Shown: positions 1 to 8,093 of the stretch, in pieces
Position numbering within the stretch: the stretch's first letter is position 1
Layout: each line of letters opens with the position of its first letter
From: Nocardioides sp. CFH 31398
GTDB taxonomy: Bacteria > Actinomycetota > Actinomycetes > Propionibacteriales > Nocardioidaceae
Direction of reading: 5' to 3'
NCBI RefSeq assembly: GCF_022436705.1
Contig: NZ_JAKUHT010000012.1
Location: 186,001-250,000 of the forward strand
DNA length: 64,000 nt
The notes under the pieces: model-generated
The model's input: the letters and a program-made list of their open reading frames with translations, nothing else
The model's database searches: none
Told to the model about the DNA's origin: nothing
Translations under genes and position numbers: made by a program

Positions 1-636
1 AACGCACGCCTGCGCAGCGAGCAGGCGACGTCCGGGCTCGACCGCAACCGCCTCGCCGAGCTCGACGGGCTCACCCGCGCCGCGGAGGACGGCGGGTTCA
101 CGCTCGTCCCCGCCCGCGTGATCGGGATGGGCCCCATGCAGTCGTTCTCGCGCACCGTCACCATCGACGCCGGCTCCCGCGCCGGGATCACCCCCGACAT
201 GACCGTGCTCGACAACGACGGCCTGGTCGGCCGCGTCCTGCGGACCACCCGGACGACGGCCACCGTGCTGCTCGTCATGGACCCGGAGTCCGTGGTCGGC
301 GGCCGCCTCGGCGACAGCATGGAGATCGGGTTCCTCCGCGGCCGCGGCTCCATCGACGACTCCGGCGAGCTCACCCTCGACCTCGTCGACGGCACCGTCG
401 CCCCCGGCGAGGGCGACACCGTCGTCACCTGGGGCAGCGACGGCGGGGCGCCGTACGTGCCGGGCGTGCCCATCGGGACCGTCTCCCAGGTGTGGAGCAG
501 CCCGCGGGAGACCGCGAAGTTCGCCGTCATCGAGCCGTTCGTCGACTTCAGCTCCCTCGACCTCGTCGGCGTGGCCGTGCCCTCGGGCACCCGCAGCGAC
601 CGCGGGGTCCTCGAGGCCGACGGGAGCATCCGGTGA
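1..636 (+). CDS. mreC: MreC, rod shape-determining protein (5'-truncated by window edge)
   Basis: C-terminal 211 residues of MreC; the frame is open from base 1, so the N-terminal membrane helix lies outside the window. MreC is a periplasmic/extracytoplasmic scaffold linking MreB, MreD, PBP2 and RodA during lateral wall growth. The visible part has the tail of the coiled coil (about residues 1-35 here) and then the two beta-barrel domains, with typical family stretches around 'ARVIGMGPMQSFSRTVTID' and 'DGLVGRV'. It is followed 7 bases later by mreD and then by mrdA and rodA, the usual elongasome order. The GTG at 118 is internal and not a start. Confidence 0.93.
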   Translation, partial: NARLRSEQATSGLDRNRLAELDGLTRAAEDGGFTLVPARVIGMGPMQSFSRTVTIDAGSRAGITPDMTVLDNDGLVGRVLRTTRTTATVLLVMDPESVVGGRLGDSMEIGFLRGRGSIDDSGELTLDLVDGTVAPGEGDTVVTWGSDGGAPYVPGVPIGTVSQVWSSPRETAKFAVIEPFVDFSSLDLVGVAVPSGTRSDRGVLEADGSIR

Positions 637-643
637 GCGCCCG

Positions 644-1222
644 ATGAGTGCACTGCGCGCGGTCGTCGCCTTCCTGCTCGTGACCGTCGCCCTGCTGATG
701 CAGGTCAGCGTCATGTCCCACCTCGCGTGGAACGGCGTCGTGCCCAACCTCTGCCTGCTCGTCGTCGTCGGCGCGGCCCTCGTCCGCGGCCCGGAGTTCG
801 GCGCCGTCCTCGGCTTCGCGGCGGGCGTCGCCCTCGACCTCGCCCCGCCCGCCGACCACGTCGCCGGCCGCTGGGCGCTGGCGCTGGTCGTCGTGGGCTG
901 GCTCGTCGGGCGCCTGCGCGCCCAGAACGGCGCCGAGGCCCGGCCCTCCGCCGGCTCCGTCGTCCTCACCGTCGCCGCGGCGTCGTTCGTGGGGTCGTCC
1001 GTCTTCGCGTTCACGGGCATGCTGCTGTCCGACCCCGCCATGGGCGTGCGCGACACCCTGGTCGTCATCGTCACCGCCCTCCTGTACGACGTCGTCGCGA
1101 CGCCGTTCGTGCTGCCCGTCGTCCTCGGGGTGATGCGTCGCACGGAGACCGAGCGCAGCCGCGCGACCGTCCGCCGCGAGACCCGCCTCGAGCCGCGCCC
1201 CGGCGCCGGGGTGGGCCGGTGA
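644..1222 (+). CDS. mreD: MreD, rod shape-determining membrane protein
   Basis: 192-residue integral membrane protein with about five hydrophobic segments, starting MSALRAVVAFLLVTVALLMQ. MreD bridges MreC and the PBP2/RodA synthase in the elongasome; the family is weakly conserved and is recognised mainly by hydropathy and position. The ATG at 644 follows the mreC stop by 7 bases, and the TGA stop overlaps the GTG start of mrdA (GTGA at 1219-1222), so the two are probably translationally coupled. The basic tail after the last helix (about residues 165-192) should be cytoplasmic. Confidence 0.88.
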   Translation: MSALRAVVAFLLVTVALLMQVSVMSHLAWNGVVPNLCLLVVVGAALVRGPEFGAVLGFAAGVALDLAPPADHVAGRWALALVVVGWLVGRLRAQNGAEARPSAGSVVLTVAAASFVGSSVFAFTGMLLSDPAMGVRDTLVVIVTALLYDVVATPFVLPVVLGVMRRTETERSRATVRRETRLEPRPGAGVGR

Positions 1223-3390
1223 GCCGCTCGGGAGGCTCCGGGGGCTCCGGGGGCTCGGCGCGACGCAGCCGGCTGCGGCTGGTCGTGGTGCAGGCCCTGG
1301 TCTTCTCCCTGTTCGCCACCCTGCTCGGGCGGCTGTACTACCTCCAGGTCCTCGACGGCGAGGAGTACCAGGCCCGCGCCGCGTCGCAGTCGGTGCGCGA
1401 GGTCGTCGTCCAGCCCCCGCGCGGTCTCATCGTCGACGCCCAGGGCCGTCCGCTCGTCGCCAACCGCACGTCGTGGACCACCTCGGTCGACCGCTCCCTG
1501 CTCGAGCGGATGACCGCCTCGCAGCAGAAGCGACTCCTGGAGCGCCTCGCCGACGCCGTCGACGTCCCGCTCAAGCGGATCCGCGCGACGCTGCTCGACT
1601 GCGGCGACCCCGGCTCCGTCGAGGGGACGTGCTGGAACGGCTCGCCCTACCAGCCGGTGCCGATCGCGTCCGACCTCGAGCCGGGGACCGCCCTGTCGCT
1701 GAAGGAGCAGGCGGAGGACTACCCCTCGGTGCTGGTCGAGAAGCAGCGCCTGCGCGCCTACCCCCAGCCGTACGGCGTCAACGCCGCGCACCTGCTCGGC
1801 TACCTGTCGCCGGTGACCGAGGACGAGCTGGACGACGCCGAGGAGGCCGGCGACCGGTCGGTCAACGGTGCCTCGTCGGTGGGCCGCGCCGGCGTCGAGA
1901 AGCAGTACGACGCGTGGCTGCGGGGGATGCCCGGCTACCGCCGGGTGGCCGTCGACTCCATGGGGCGGGTGCTCGGCGACGACGGCCGCACCCGCGCGCG
2001 GCCCGGCGACACCCTCGTCACCTCCATCGACGCCCGCGTGCAGGGCGTCGTCGAGCGCCAACTCGCGCGGACCATCGAGACCGCGCGGCAGACCGTCGAC
2101 ACCGTGACCGGCACGCCGTACGTCGCCGACGCGGGCGCCGCCGTCGTGCTCGAGGCCGACACCGGTCGCGTGGTCGCGATGGCCAGCCAGCCGACGTACG
2201 ACCCCGACGTGTGGACCGGCGGCATCACCGCCAACCAGCTCGACCGCCTCTACTCCGAGGACGCCGGCACGCCGCTGCTGTCCCGCGCCACCCAGGGCCA
2301 GTTCGCCCCCGGGTCGACGTGGAAGCCGTTCATGACGCTCGGGGCGCTGCGCAACGGCTACTCCACCGACACCCGTCTGGACTGCTCGAGCTCGTTCGCG
2401 GTCGGCAACCGTGCCTTCAACAACTACGAGTCCGGCGCCTACGGCTACATCGGCTTCGACAAGGCGCTCGAGGTCTCCTGCAACACGTTCTTCTACCGGA
2501 TCGGCTACGACTTCTGGAGCCGCCTGGGCTCCGACCCCACCGACGTCGACGCCCCCGACCCGCTGGTCAGCGAGGCGAAGGAGTTCGGCTTCGGCCGCCG
2601 CACCGGCATCGACGTGCCCGGCGAGGCCACCGGCCGCATCGCCGACCGCGCGTGGAAGCGCGAGTACTACCGCGCCCAGAAGGACTACTACTGCGAGATC
2701 GGCCAGGAGCCCGGCGAGGACTTCCTGCACCGCTTCGCCCGCGAGTTCTGCCTCGAGGGCGCCTGGTACCGCGCCGGCGACGCCGTGAACTTCTCCATCG
2801 GGCAGGGCGACACCGTCGTCACCCCGCTGCAGCTGGCCCGCGCGTACGGCGCCATCGCCAACGGCGGGCGCCTCATGGCGCCGCGGGTCGGCAAGGCCGT
2901 CGTCTCCCCGGAGGGCCGCGTCGTCCGGGAGATCGAGCCCCGCCAGAACGGCACCGTCCGGATGCCCGCGGAGTACCAGACCTACATCGACGCCGCCCTC
3001 GGCAACGTGACCTCCGTCGGCACCATGGCCTGGCGGATGGGCGGGTTCCCGCTGGACCAGGTCCCGATCCGGTCCAAGACCGGCTCGGCGGAGGTCTACG
3101 GCAAGCAGTCGACCTCCTGGGTCGCCTCGTACTCCGACGACTACGTCGTCGTGATGATGGTCAGCCAGGGCGGCACCGGCTCGGGCACCTCCGGCCCCGC
3201 GATCCGCAAGATCTGGGAGTCGCTGTACGGCGTCCGCGGCGAGGCCGTGGACCCGGGCGAGGCCGCCATCCCCGGCGTCGTCGCCCCCGACGCCCTGCCG
3301 ACCTTCGCGGAGGACGGCTCGATCCTCCCGCCGCGGCCGGACACGAGCGGCACCGCGCAGACGACCGACCAGGCAGGGGCAGCGGAGTGA
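1219..3390 (+). CDS. mrdA: Penicillin-binding protein 2 (elongasome transpeptidase)
   Basis: 723-residue class B PBP that cross-links peptidoglycan during elongation. After a Gly/Ser-rich N-terminus there is one membrane anchor (about residues 19-38), then the PBP dimerisation domain and the transpeptidase domain. Catalytic motifs are complete: SxxK as STWK at about residue 366, SxN as SCN at about 420, and KTGSAE at 620-625. The GTG at 1219 is chosen because it overlaps the mreD stop and gives an anchor close to the N-terminus; the open frame further upstream merely shadows mreD. The stop overlaps the GTG of rodA. The C-terminal tail after the KTG box is Pro/Thr-rich. Confidence 0.93.
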   Translation: MSRSGGSGGSGGSARRSRLRLVVVQALVFSLFATLLGRLYYLQVLDGEEYQARAASQSVREVVVQPPRGLIVDAQGRPLVANRTSWTTSVDRSLLERMTASQQKRLLERLADAVDVPLKRIRATLLDCGDPGSVEGTCWNGSPYQPVPIASDLEPGTALSLKEQAEDYPSVLVEKQRLRAYPQPYGVNAAHLLGYLSPVTEDELDDAEEAGDRSVNGASSVGRAGVEKQYDAWLRGMPGYRRVAVDSMGRVLGDDGRTRARPGDTLVTSIDARVQGVVERQLARTIETARQTVDTVTGTPYVADAGAAVVLEADTGRVVAMASQPTYDPDVWTGGITANQLDRLYSEDAGTPLLSRATQGQFAPGSTWKPFMTLGALRNGYSTDTRLDCSSSFAVGNRAFNNYESGAYGYIGFDKALEVSCNTFFYRIGYDFWSRLGSDPTDVDAPDPLVSEAKEFGFGRRTGIDVPGEATGRIADRAWKREYYRAQKDYYCEIGQEPGEDFLHRFAREFCLEGAWYRAGDAVNFSIGQGDTVVTPLQLARAYGAIANGGRLMAPRVGKAVVSPEGRVVREIEPRQNGTVRMPAEYQTYIDAALGNVTSVGTMAWRMGGFPLDQVPIRSKTGSAEVYGKQSTSWVASYSDDYVVVMMVSQGGTGSGTSGPAIRKIWESLYGVRGEAVDPGEAAIPGVVAPDALPTFAEDGSILPPRPDTSGTAQTTDQAGAAE

Positions 3391-4604
3391 CGATGCTGGG
3401 GGACCGCCCGGCGGCCCGACTCACCCGGACGCCCGTGCGTGGCCCGCTGGCCCGTGCGCCGCGGCTCGACTGGCTGCTGCTCGGGGCCGTCGTGACCCTC
3501 GTCGTCCTCGGCACCCTGCTCGTCTGGTCGGCCACGGTCGCCCGTGACGACCTGACCGGCGGCGACCCGCAGGCCTACCTGCGCCGCCAGCTGGTCAACA
3601 TCGCCATCGGCGCCGTGCTGTTCGTGCTCGTGCTCGCCACCGACCACCGCTGGATCCGCATCCTCGCGCCGCTGGTCTACCTCGCCTCCGTGATCGGCCT
3701 GGTGCTCGTGCTCGTCATGGGCTCCACCATCAACGGCTCCCGGTCGTGGATCGACCTCGGCCCCATCTCGGTGCAGCCCAGCGAGTTCGCGAAGCTCGCC
3801 GTCGTCATCGGCATGGCCCTGCTCGTCGCCGAGCGGGCCGAGGGCTCCTGGCGCCGCGGGGTCGGCACGGTCGAGGTCGTCGGCATGCTCGTCATCGCCG
3901 GTGTGCCCGCCGCGCTGATCCTGCTCCAGCCCGACCTCGGCACCATGCTGGTCCTCGCCGCGACGGTCTTCGGGGTCATCGCCCTGTCCGGGGCGCCCCG
4001 CCGGTGGCTCGTCGGCCTCACGCTCACCGGCGTCGTCGGCGCGGCGGGGGCGGTCGCGGCCGGGGTCCTCGCCGAGTACCAGGTCGACCGCTTCCTCGCC
4101 TTCACCGACCCCGGGCTCGACCCGCGCGGCGCGGGCTACAACACCGAGCAGGCGCGCATCGCCGTCGGCAACGGCGGGCTCTTCGGCCAGGGCCTGTTCG
4201 ACGGCTCCCAGACCCGCGCCGGGTTCGTCCCCGAGCAGCACACCGACTTCGTGTTCACCGTCGCCGGCGAGGAGCTCGGACTGCTGGGCGCGGGCCTGCT
4301 CATCGCCCTGCTCGGCGTCGTCGTCTGGCGCGCGCTCGTGATCGCCGCCGAGACCGACGACGTCTTCGGGCGCATCGCCGCCGGTGGCATCGCCTGCTGG
4401 TTCGGCTTCCAGGCCTTCCAGAACGTCGGCATGTGCCTCGGCATCATGCCCGTCACCGGCGTCCCGCTGCCCTTCGTGTCCTACGGCGGCTCCTCGATGT
4501 TCGCGAACCTCCTCGCCGTCGGCCTGCTCATGAACATCCACCTCCGCACCCACACCGTCGCGCCCTCCCGCTACACCGCGCCCCGCCGTACGCCGGCCCG
4601 CTGA
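3387..4604 (+). CDS. rodA: RodA, SEDS-family peptidoglycan glycosyltransferase
   Basis: 405-residue polytopic SEDS protein that polymerises lipid II in partnership with the adjacent PBP2. About ten transmembrane helices are visible. Family signatures include 'STINGSRSWIDLG', 'QPSEFAKLA', 'LQPDLGTMLV', 'EQHTDFVFTVAGEELG' and 'GVPLPFVSYGGSS'. The GTG at 3387 overlaps the mrdA stop (GTGA); an ATG two codons later at 3393 is an alternative. Position directly after PBP2 favours RodA over FtsW. The operon seems to end here; the next gene has its own -10 element at 4639. Confidence 0.93.
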   Translation: MTMLGDRPAARLTRTPVRGPLARAPRLDWLLLGAVVTLVVLGTLLVWSATVARDDLTGGDPQAYLRRQLVNIAIGAVLFVLVLATDHRWIRILAPLVYLASVIGLVLVLVMGSTINGSRSWIDLGPISVQPSEFAKLAVVIGMALLVAERAEGSWRRGVGTVEVVGMLVIAGVPAALILLQPDLGTMLVLAATVFGVIALSGAPRRWLVGLTLTGVVGAAGAVAAGVLAEYQVDRFLAFTDPGLDPRGAGYNTEQARIAVGNGGLFGQGLFDGSQTRAGFVPEQHTDFVFTVAGEELGLLGAGLLIALLGVVVWRALVIAAETDDVFGRIAAGGIACWFGFQAFQNVGMCLGIMPVTGVPLPFVSYGGSSMFANLLAVGLLMNIHLRTHTVAPSRYTAPRRTPAR

Positions 4605-4638
4605 GGCGCCGCGAGACCCGGTGAAGCGGAGCCCGCCG

Positions 4639-4644
4639 TAGGCT
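4639..4644 (+). promoter_or_regulatory. Putative -10 element (TAGGCT)
   Basis: TAGGCT lies 47 bases before the GTG at 4692. The same hexamer recurs in front of several other genes in the window. No convincing -35 is visible. A GAGAGG ribosome binding site at 4678-4683 then serves the GTG, so this transcript would have a short leader. Confidence 0.45.
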
Positions 4645-4691
4645 GGGCCGCTGCAGCACGCCCGTCGTCCGAGCCCCGAGAGGTCCGCCCC

Positions 4692-6632
4692 GTGTCACCC
4701 GAGCAGGAGCCCGCCAGCGTCTTCGAGCGTCTCGAGCCGCACCTGGAGAGCGTCAGCAAGCCGATCCAGTACGTCGGCGGCGAGCTGAACTCCGTGGTCA
4801 AGGAGTGGGGCACGACCGAGGTGCGGTGGGCCCTGATGTACCCGGACGCCTACGAGGTCGGGCTGCCGAACCAGGGCGTGCAGATCCTCTACGAGGTCCT
4901 CAACGAGCGCGACTGGATCGTCGCCGAGCGCACGTACGCCGTGTGGCCCGACATGGAGGCCGTGATGCGGGCCCAGGGGGTGCCGCAGTTCACCGTCGAC
5001 GCCCACCGGCCGGTGCGCGACTTCGACGTCCTCGGCCTGAGCTTCTCCACCGAGCTCGGCTACACCAACATGCTCACCGCGCTCGACCTCGCCGGCATCC
5101 CGCTGCACGCAATCGACCGCACCGACGACGACCCGATCGTGCTCGCCGGTGGCCACGCGGCGTTCAACCCCGAGCCCGTCGCGGACTTCCTCGACGCCGC
5201 CGTGCTCGGCGACGGTGAGGAGATCGTCCTCGCGATCTCCGACGTCGTCCGCGACCACACCGCCCAGGGCCGCCCCGGTGGCCGCCTCGAGTTGCTCCGC
5301 CGCCTCGCGGTGACCGGCAACGTCTACGTCCCGCGCTTCCACGAGGTGACCTACGGCGAGGACGGCGCGCTGGCGTCCGTCGTCCCCGTGGTGGAGGGCG
5401 TGCCGGAGCGGGTCCGCAAGCACACGCTGATGGACCTGGACGCCTGGCCGTACCCGTCGAAGCCCCTGGTGCCGGTGGCCGAGACGGTCCACGAGCGCTT
5501 CAGCGTCGAGATCTTCCGCGGCTGCACCCGCGGCTGCCGCTTCTGCCAGGCCGGGATGATCACCCGCCCCGTCCGCGAGCGCAGCATCGAGACCATCGGG
5601 GCGATGGTCGAGACGGGCGTGCGCAACACGGGCTTCGACGAGGTCGGGCTGCTGAGCCTGTCGAGCGCGGACCACACCGAGATCGGTGACGTCGCCAAGG
5701 GCCTCGCCGACCGCTACGAGGACCGCAACGTCTCGCTGAGCCTGCCCAGCACCCGCGTCGACGCCTTCAACATCGCGCTGGCCAACGAGTTCTCCCGCAA
5801 CGGGCGCCGTTCCGGCCTGACGTTCGCGCCCGAGGGCGGCAGCGAGCGGATGCGGAAGGTCATCAACAAGGCCGTCACCGAGGACGACCTGATCCGCACC
5901 GTCGCGGCGGCCTACTCCCACGGCTGGCGGCAGGTGAAGCTCTACTTCATGTGCGGGCTGCCCACCGAGACCGACGAGGACGTCCTCGCGATCGCCGACC
6001 TCGCCACGCGGGTCATCGACACCGGCCGGGAGGTCTCGGGCCGCAACGACATCCGCTGCACCGTCTCCATCGGCGGGTTCGTGCCCAAGCCCCACACGCC
6101 GTTCCAGTGGGCCGCCCAGCTCGACCCCGACACCACCGACGAGCGGCTGCGCAAGCTCCGCGAGGCCGTGCGCAGCCAGAAGAAGTACGCCCGCGCGATC
6201 GGCTTCCGCTACCACGACGGCAAGCCCGGCATCGTCGAGGGACTGCTGTCCCGCGGGGACCGCCGCGTCGGCCGCGTCATCGAGGAGGCCTGGCGCGACG
6301 GGGCCCGCTTCGACGGGTGGAGCGAGCACTTCTCCTACGACCGCTGGGCCGCCGCGGCCGAGCGCGGCCTGGCCGGCACCGGCGTCGACCTGGACTGGTT
6401 CACCACCCGCGAGCGCACCGAGGACGAGGTCCTGCCCTGGGACCACCTCGACTCCGGCCTCGACAAGGACTGGCTCTGGGCCGACTGGGAGGACGCACTC
6501 GACCCCGACTCGGTCGACGTCGAGGACTGCCGGTGGACCCCCTGCTACGACTGCGGCGTCTGCCCCGAGATGGGCACCGAGATCCAGGTCGGCCCCACCG
6601 GCCAGACGTTGCTGCCGCTGTCGGTCGTCTGA
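4692..6632 (+). CDS. B12-binding-domain radical SAM protein (TIGR03960-type)
   Basis: 646-residue protein. The N-terminal part resembles a cobalamin-binding Rossmann domain (about residues 1-230). The radical SAM core begins with CxxxCxxC at Cys278, Cys282 and Cys285, which should hold the [4Fe-4S] cluster that cleaves SAM. A cysteine cluster near the C-terminus (DCRWTPCYDCGVC) may bind a second metal centre. From memory of actinobacterial genomes, this family is normally linked to a DUF2344 protein; here that partner lies at 13043, about 6.4 kb away. The substrate is unknown to me. GTG start supported by GAGAGG 8 bases upstream. Confidence 0.85.
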   Translation: MSPEQEPASVFERLEPHLESVSKPIQYVGGELNSVVKEWGTTEVRWALMYPDAYEVGLPNQGVQILYEVLNERDWIVAERTYAVWPDMEAVMRAQGVPQFTVDAHRPVRDFDVLGLSFSTELGYTNMLTALDLAGIPLHAIDRTDDDPIVLAGGHAAFNPEPVADFLDAAVLGDGEEIVLAISDVVRDHTAQGRPGGRLELLRRLAVTGNVYVPRFHEVTYGEDGALASVVPVVEGVPERVRKHTLMDLDAWPYPSKPLVPVAETVHERFSVEIFRGCTRGCRFCQAGMITRPVRERSIETIGAMVETGVRNTGFDEVGLLSLSSADHTEIGDVAKGLADRYEDRNVSLSLPSTRVDAFNIALANEFSRNGRRSGLTFAPEGGSERMRKVINKAVTEDDLIRTVAAAYSHGWRQVKLYFMCGLPTETDEDVLAIADLATRVIDTGREVSGRNDIRCTVSIGGFVPKPHTPFQWAAQLDPDTTDERLRKLREAVRSQKKYARAIGFRYHDGKPGIVEGLLSRGDRRVGRVIEEAWRDGARFDGWSEHFSYDRWAAAAERGLAGTGVDLDWFTTRERTEDEVLPWDHLDSGLDKDWLWADWEDALDPDSVDVEDCRWTPCYDCGVCPEMGTEIQVGPTGQTLLPLSVV

Positions 6633-6687
6633 GGTCCGGTGGCACTGGCCGGCCCCGTCCACCCGGACGTCGCCCGCGCCTGGCCAC

Positions 6688-6713
6688 CCCCGCCCCGGCC
6701 GTCTGGGGCGGGG
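6688..6713 (+). terminator. GC hairpin after the radical SAM gene
   Basis: Perfect 9-bp stem CCCCGCCCC / GGGGCGGGG with an 8-nt loop, 55 bases after the stop at 6632. No U-tract follows, as is common for high-GC terminators. The rest of 6633-6914 shows no further gene or clear element. Confidence 0.5.
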
Positions 6714-6914
6714 CCTCCGACGCCACCTCCCTCCGCCTCGCCGAGCGGCTGGGCTCCACCGATGTCGAAGGGGTGGAGGAGCTCGGCCACCCCCAGTGGT
6801 GCGGGATCCGGCGGACTCGTCGGGACCGACGTGCAGAGGACGCCACCACGGGCCCCGACCGACCCTGACCTGAGACTTCTGCACGTTCTTCCCGACAAGC
6901 GGGCCCCAGGTCCC

Positions 6915-6920
6915 TACCCT
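6915..6920 (+). promoter_or_regulatory. Putative -10 (TACCCT) of a leaderless transcript
   Basis: TACCCT ends 6 bases before the GTG at 6927, so transcription would start at or next to the start codon. CCGACA at 6892-6897, 17 bases upstream, is a possible -35. No Shine-Dalgarno is present. Confidence 0.5.
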
Positions 6921-6926
6921 TGCGCT

Positions 6927-8093
6927 GTGGAGGTCCCTCATCGTGCGCTGCACGGCGGCGCCGGACGGGTGACCGCCCTCGCCGCGCGGAGCAGCGGGTA
7001 CACCAGCGCCCTCGCCTGCCTCGTCGAGCCCGGTGGGGCCGGACGGCCGAGCCTGCGCGTCATCACGCACCACGGGGAGGGCCGCGAGTCGCTGCTGCTG
7101 TCCGCAGCCGAGGTGCTCGCCGGACGCCGGGCGGGTCCGTCGTACGTCGGGTCGCCGCTGTTCGACGTCGCCGGCACCGTGGTCGGGGTCCTGTGCCTCG
7201 GCGGGCCGCCCGAGGGTCGCGACACCGCGGCCGACCTCGAGCCGGTCGCCGCGTTCGCTGAGGTCCTGTCCGACCAGCTCGACCTGATCCGCACCCTCGG
7301 CCCGCCGCCGGACCCGACCGCGGTGGCACGCCTGCGGGCCGCGCTCGCCGACGGTGAGGTCCAGGCGTGGTTCCAGCCGCTCGTCGACCTGGCCGACCAC
7401 CGCCTCGTCGGGTTCGAGGCGCTCGCGCGGTGGACGTCCGCGGACGGCACCGTCACCTCACCGGGGGAGTTCGTCCCGCTGGCCGAGCAGAGCGGCCTGG
7501 TGGCCGACCTCGACCTGGCGGTGCTCCGGGCGGGCCTGGACCACCTCGCCCGGTGGCAGAAGACCGACCCGGACCTGCGGCTCAGCGTCAACATCTCCGG
7601 GCGCCACCTCGACCGGACGGGCTGGATGGAGGAGGTCGCCGGCTGCGTCGACGCCGCCGGGGTCGAGCCGCGCACCGTCGAGCTGGAGCTGACCGAGTCG
7701 GTCCGGCCCTCGGACGTCGTCCGCAACGCCGACGAGCTGTCCCGCGCGCGCGAGCTGGGCTTCGAGGTGTGGTTCGACGACTTCGGCACCGGCTGGGCCG
7801 AGCTGCGCCAGCTGGTCGAGCTGCCGGTGGACGGGGTCAAGGTGGACCGGTTCTTCACCGAGAAGCTGGGCGGCCGGGGCGACACGGTGGTCCGTGCGGT
7901 GCTCACCATGGCCGACGAGCTCGGCCTCGACACGGTCATCGAGGGCATCTCGACCGCCGACCACGCCGAGCGTGCCCAGGCGCTGGGCGGCCGACTGGGA
8001 CAGGGGTTCTGGTGGTCGCCCGCGGTGCCCGCCGAGCAGGTCGACGCCGTCCTCGCGGGCGACAGCGACGCCTTCAGCCCAGGAGACCGCTGA
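6927..8093 (+). CDS. GAF-EAL protein, probable active c-di-GMP phosphodiesterase
   Basis: 388 residues, soluble. A GAF-like sensor domain occupies about residues 10-120 and an EAL domain about 133-380. The EAL active-site set looks intact: Glu164 of the EAL motif, the N in LSVNIS, the E in VELELTES, DDFGTG with Asp284 and Asp285, the K of VKVD, E of VIEGI and Q of GQGF. It should therefore hydrolyse c-di-GMP to pGpG. Start chosen at GTG 6927 because of the adjacent -10 element; upstream codons in frame are Pro/Ser/Gly-rich and look non-coding. Its 3' end overlaps the convergent GGDEF-EAL gene by 20 bases. Confidence 0.85.
   Translation: MEVPHRALHGGAGRVTALAARSSGYTSALACLVEPGGAGRPSLRVITHHGEGRESLLLSAAEVLAGRRAGPSYVGSPLFDVAGTVVGVLCLGGPPEGRDTAADLEPVAAFAEVLSDQLDLIRTLGPPPDPTAVARLRAALADGEVQAWFQPLVDLADHRLVGFEALARWTSADGTVTSPGEFVPLAEQSGLVADLDLAVLRAGLDHLARWQKTDPDLRLSVNISGRHLDRTGWMEEVAGCVDAAGVEPRTVELELTESVRPSDVVRNADELSRARELGFEVWFDDFGTGWAELRQLVELPVDGVKVDRFFTEKLGGRGDTVVRAVLTMADELGLDTVIEGISTADHAERAQALGGRLGQGFWWSPAVPAEQVDAVLAGDSDAFSPGDR

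Noticed and set aside
4695..7400. Minus-strand open frame of about 900 codons opposite the radical SAM gene
   Set aside because: No recognisable domain; plus strand has the CxxxCxxC radical SAM signature.
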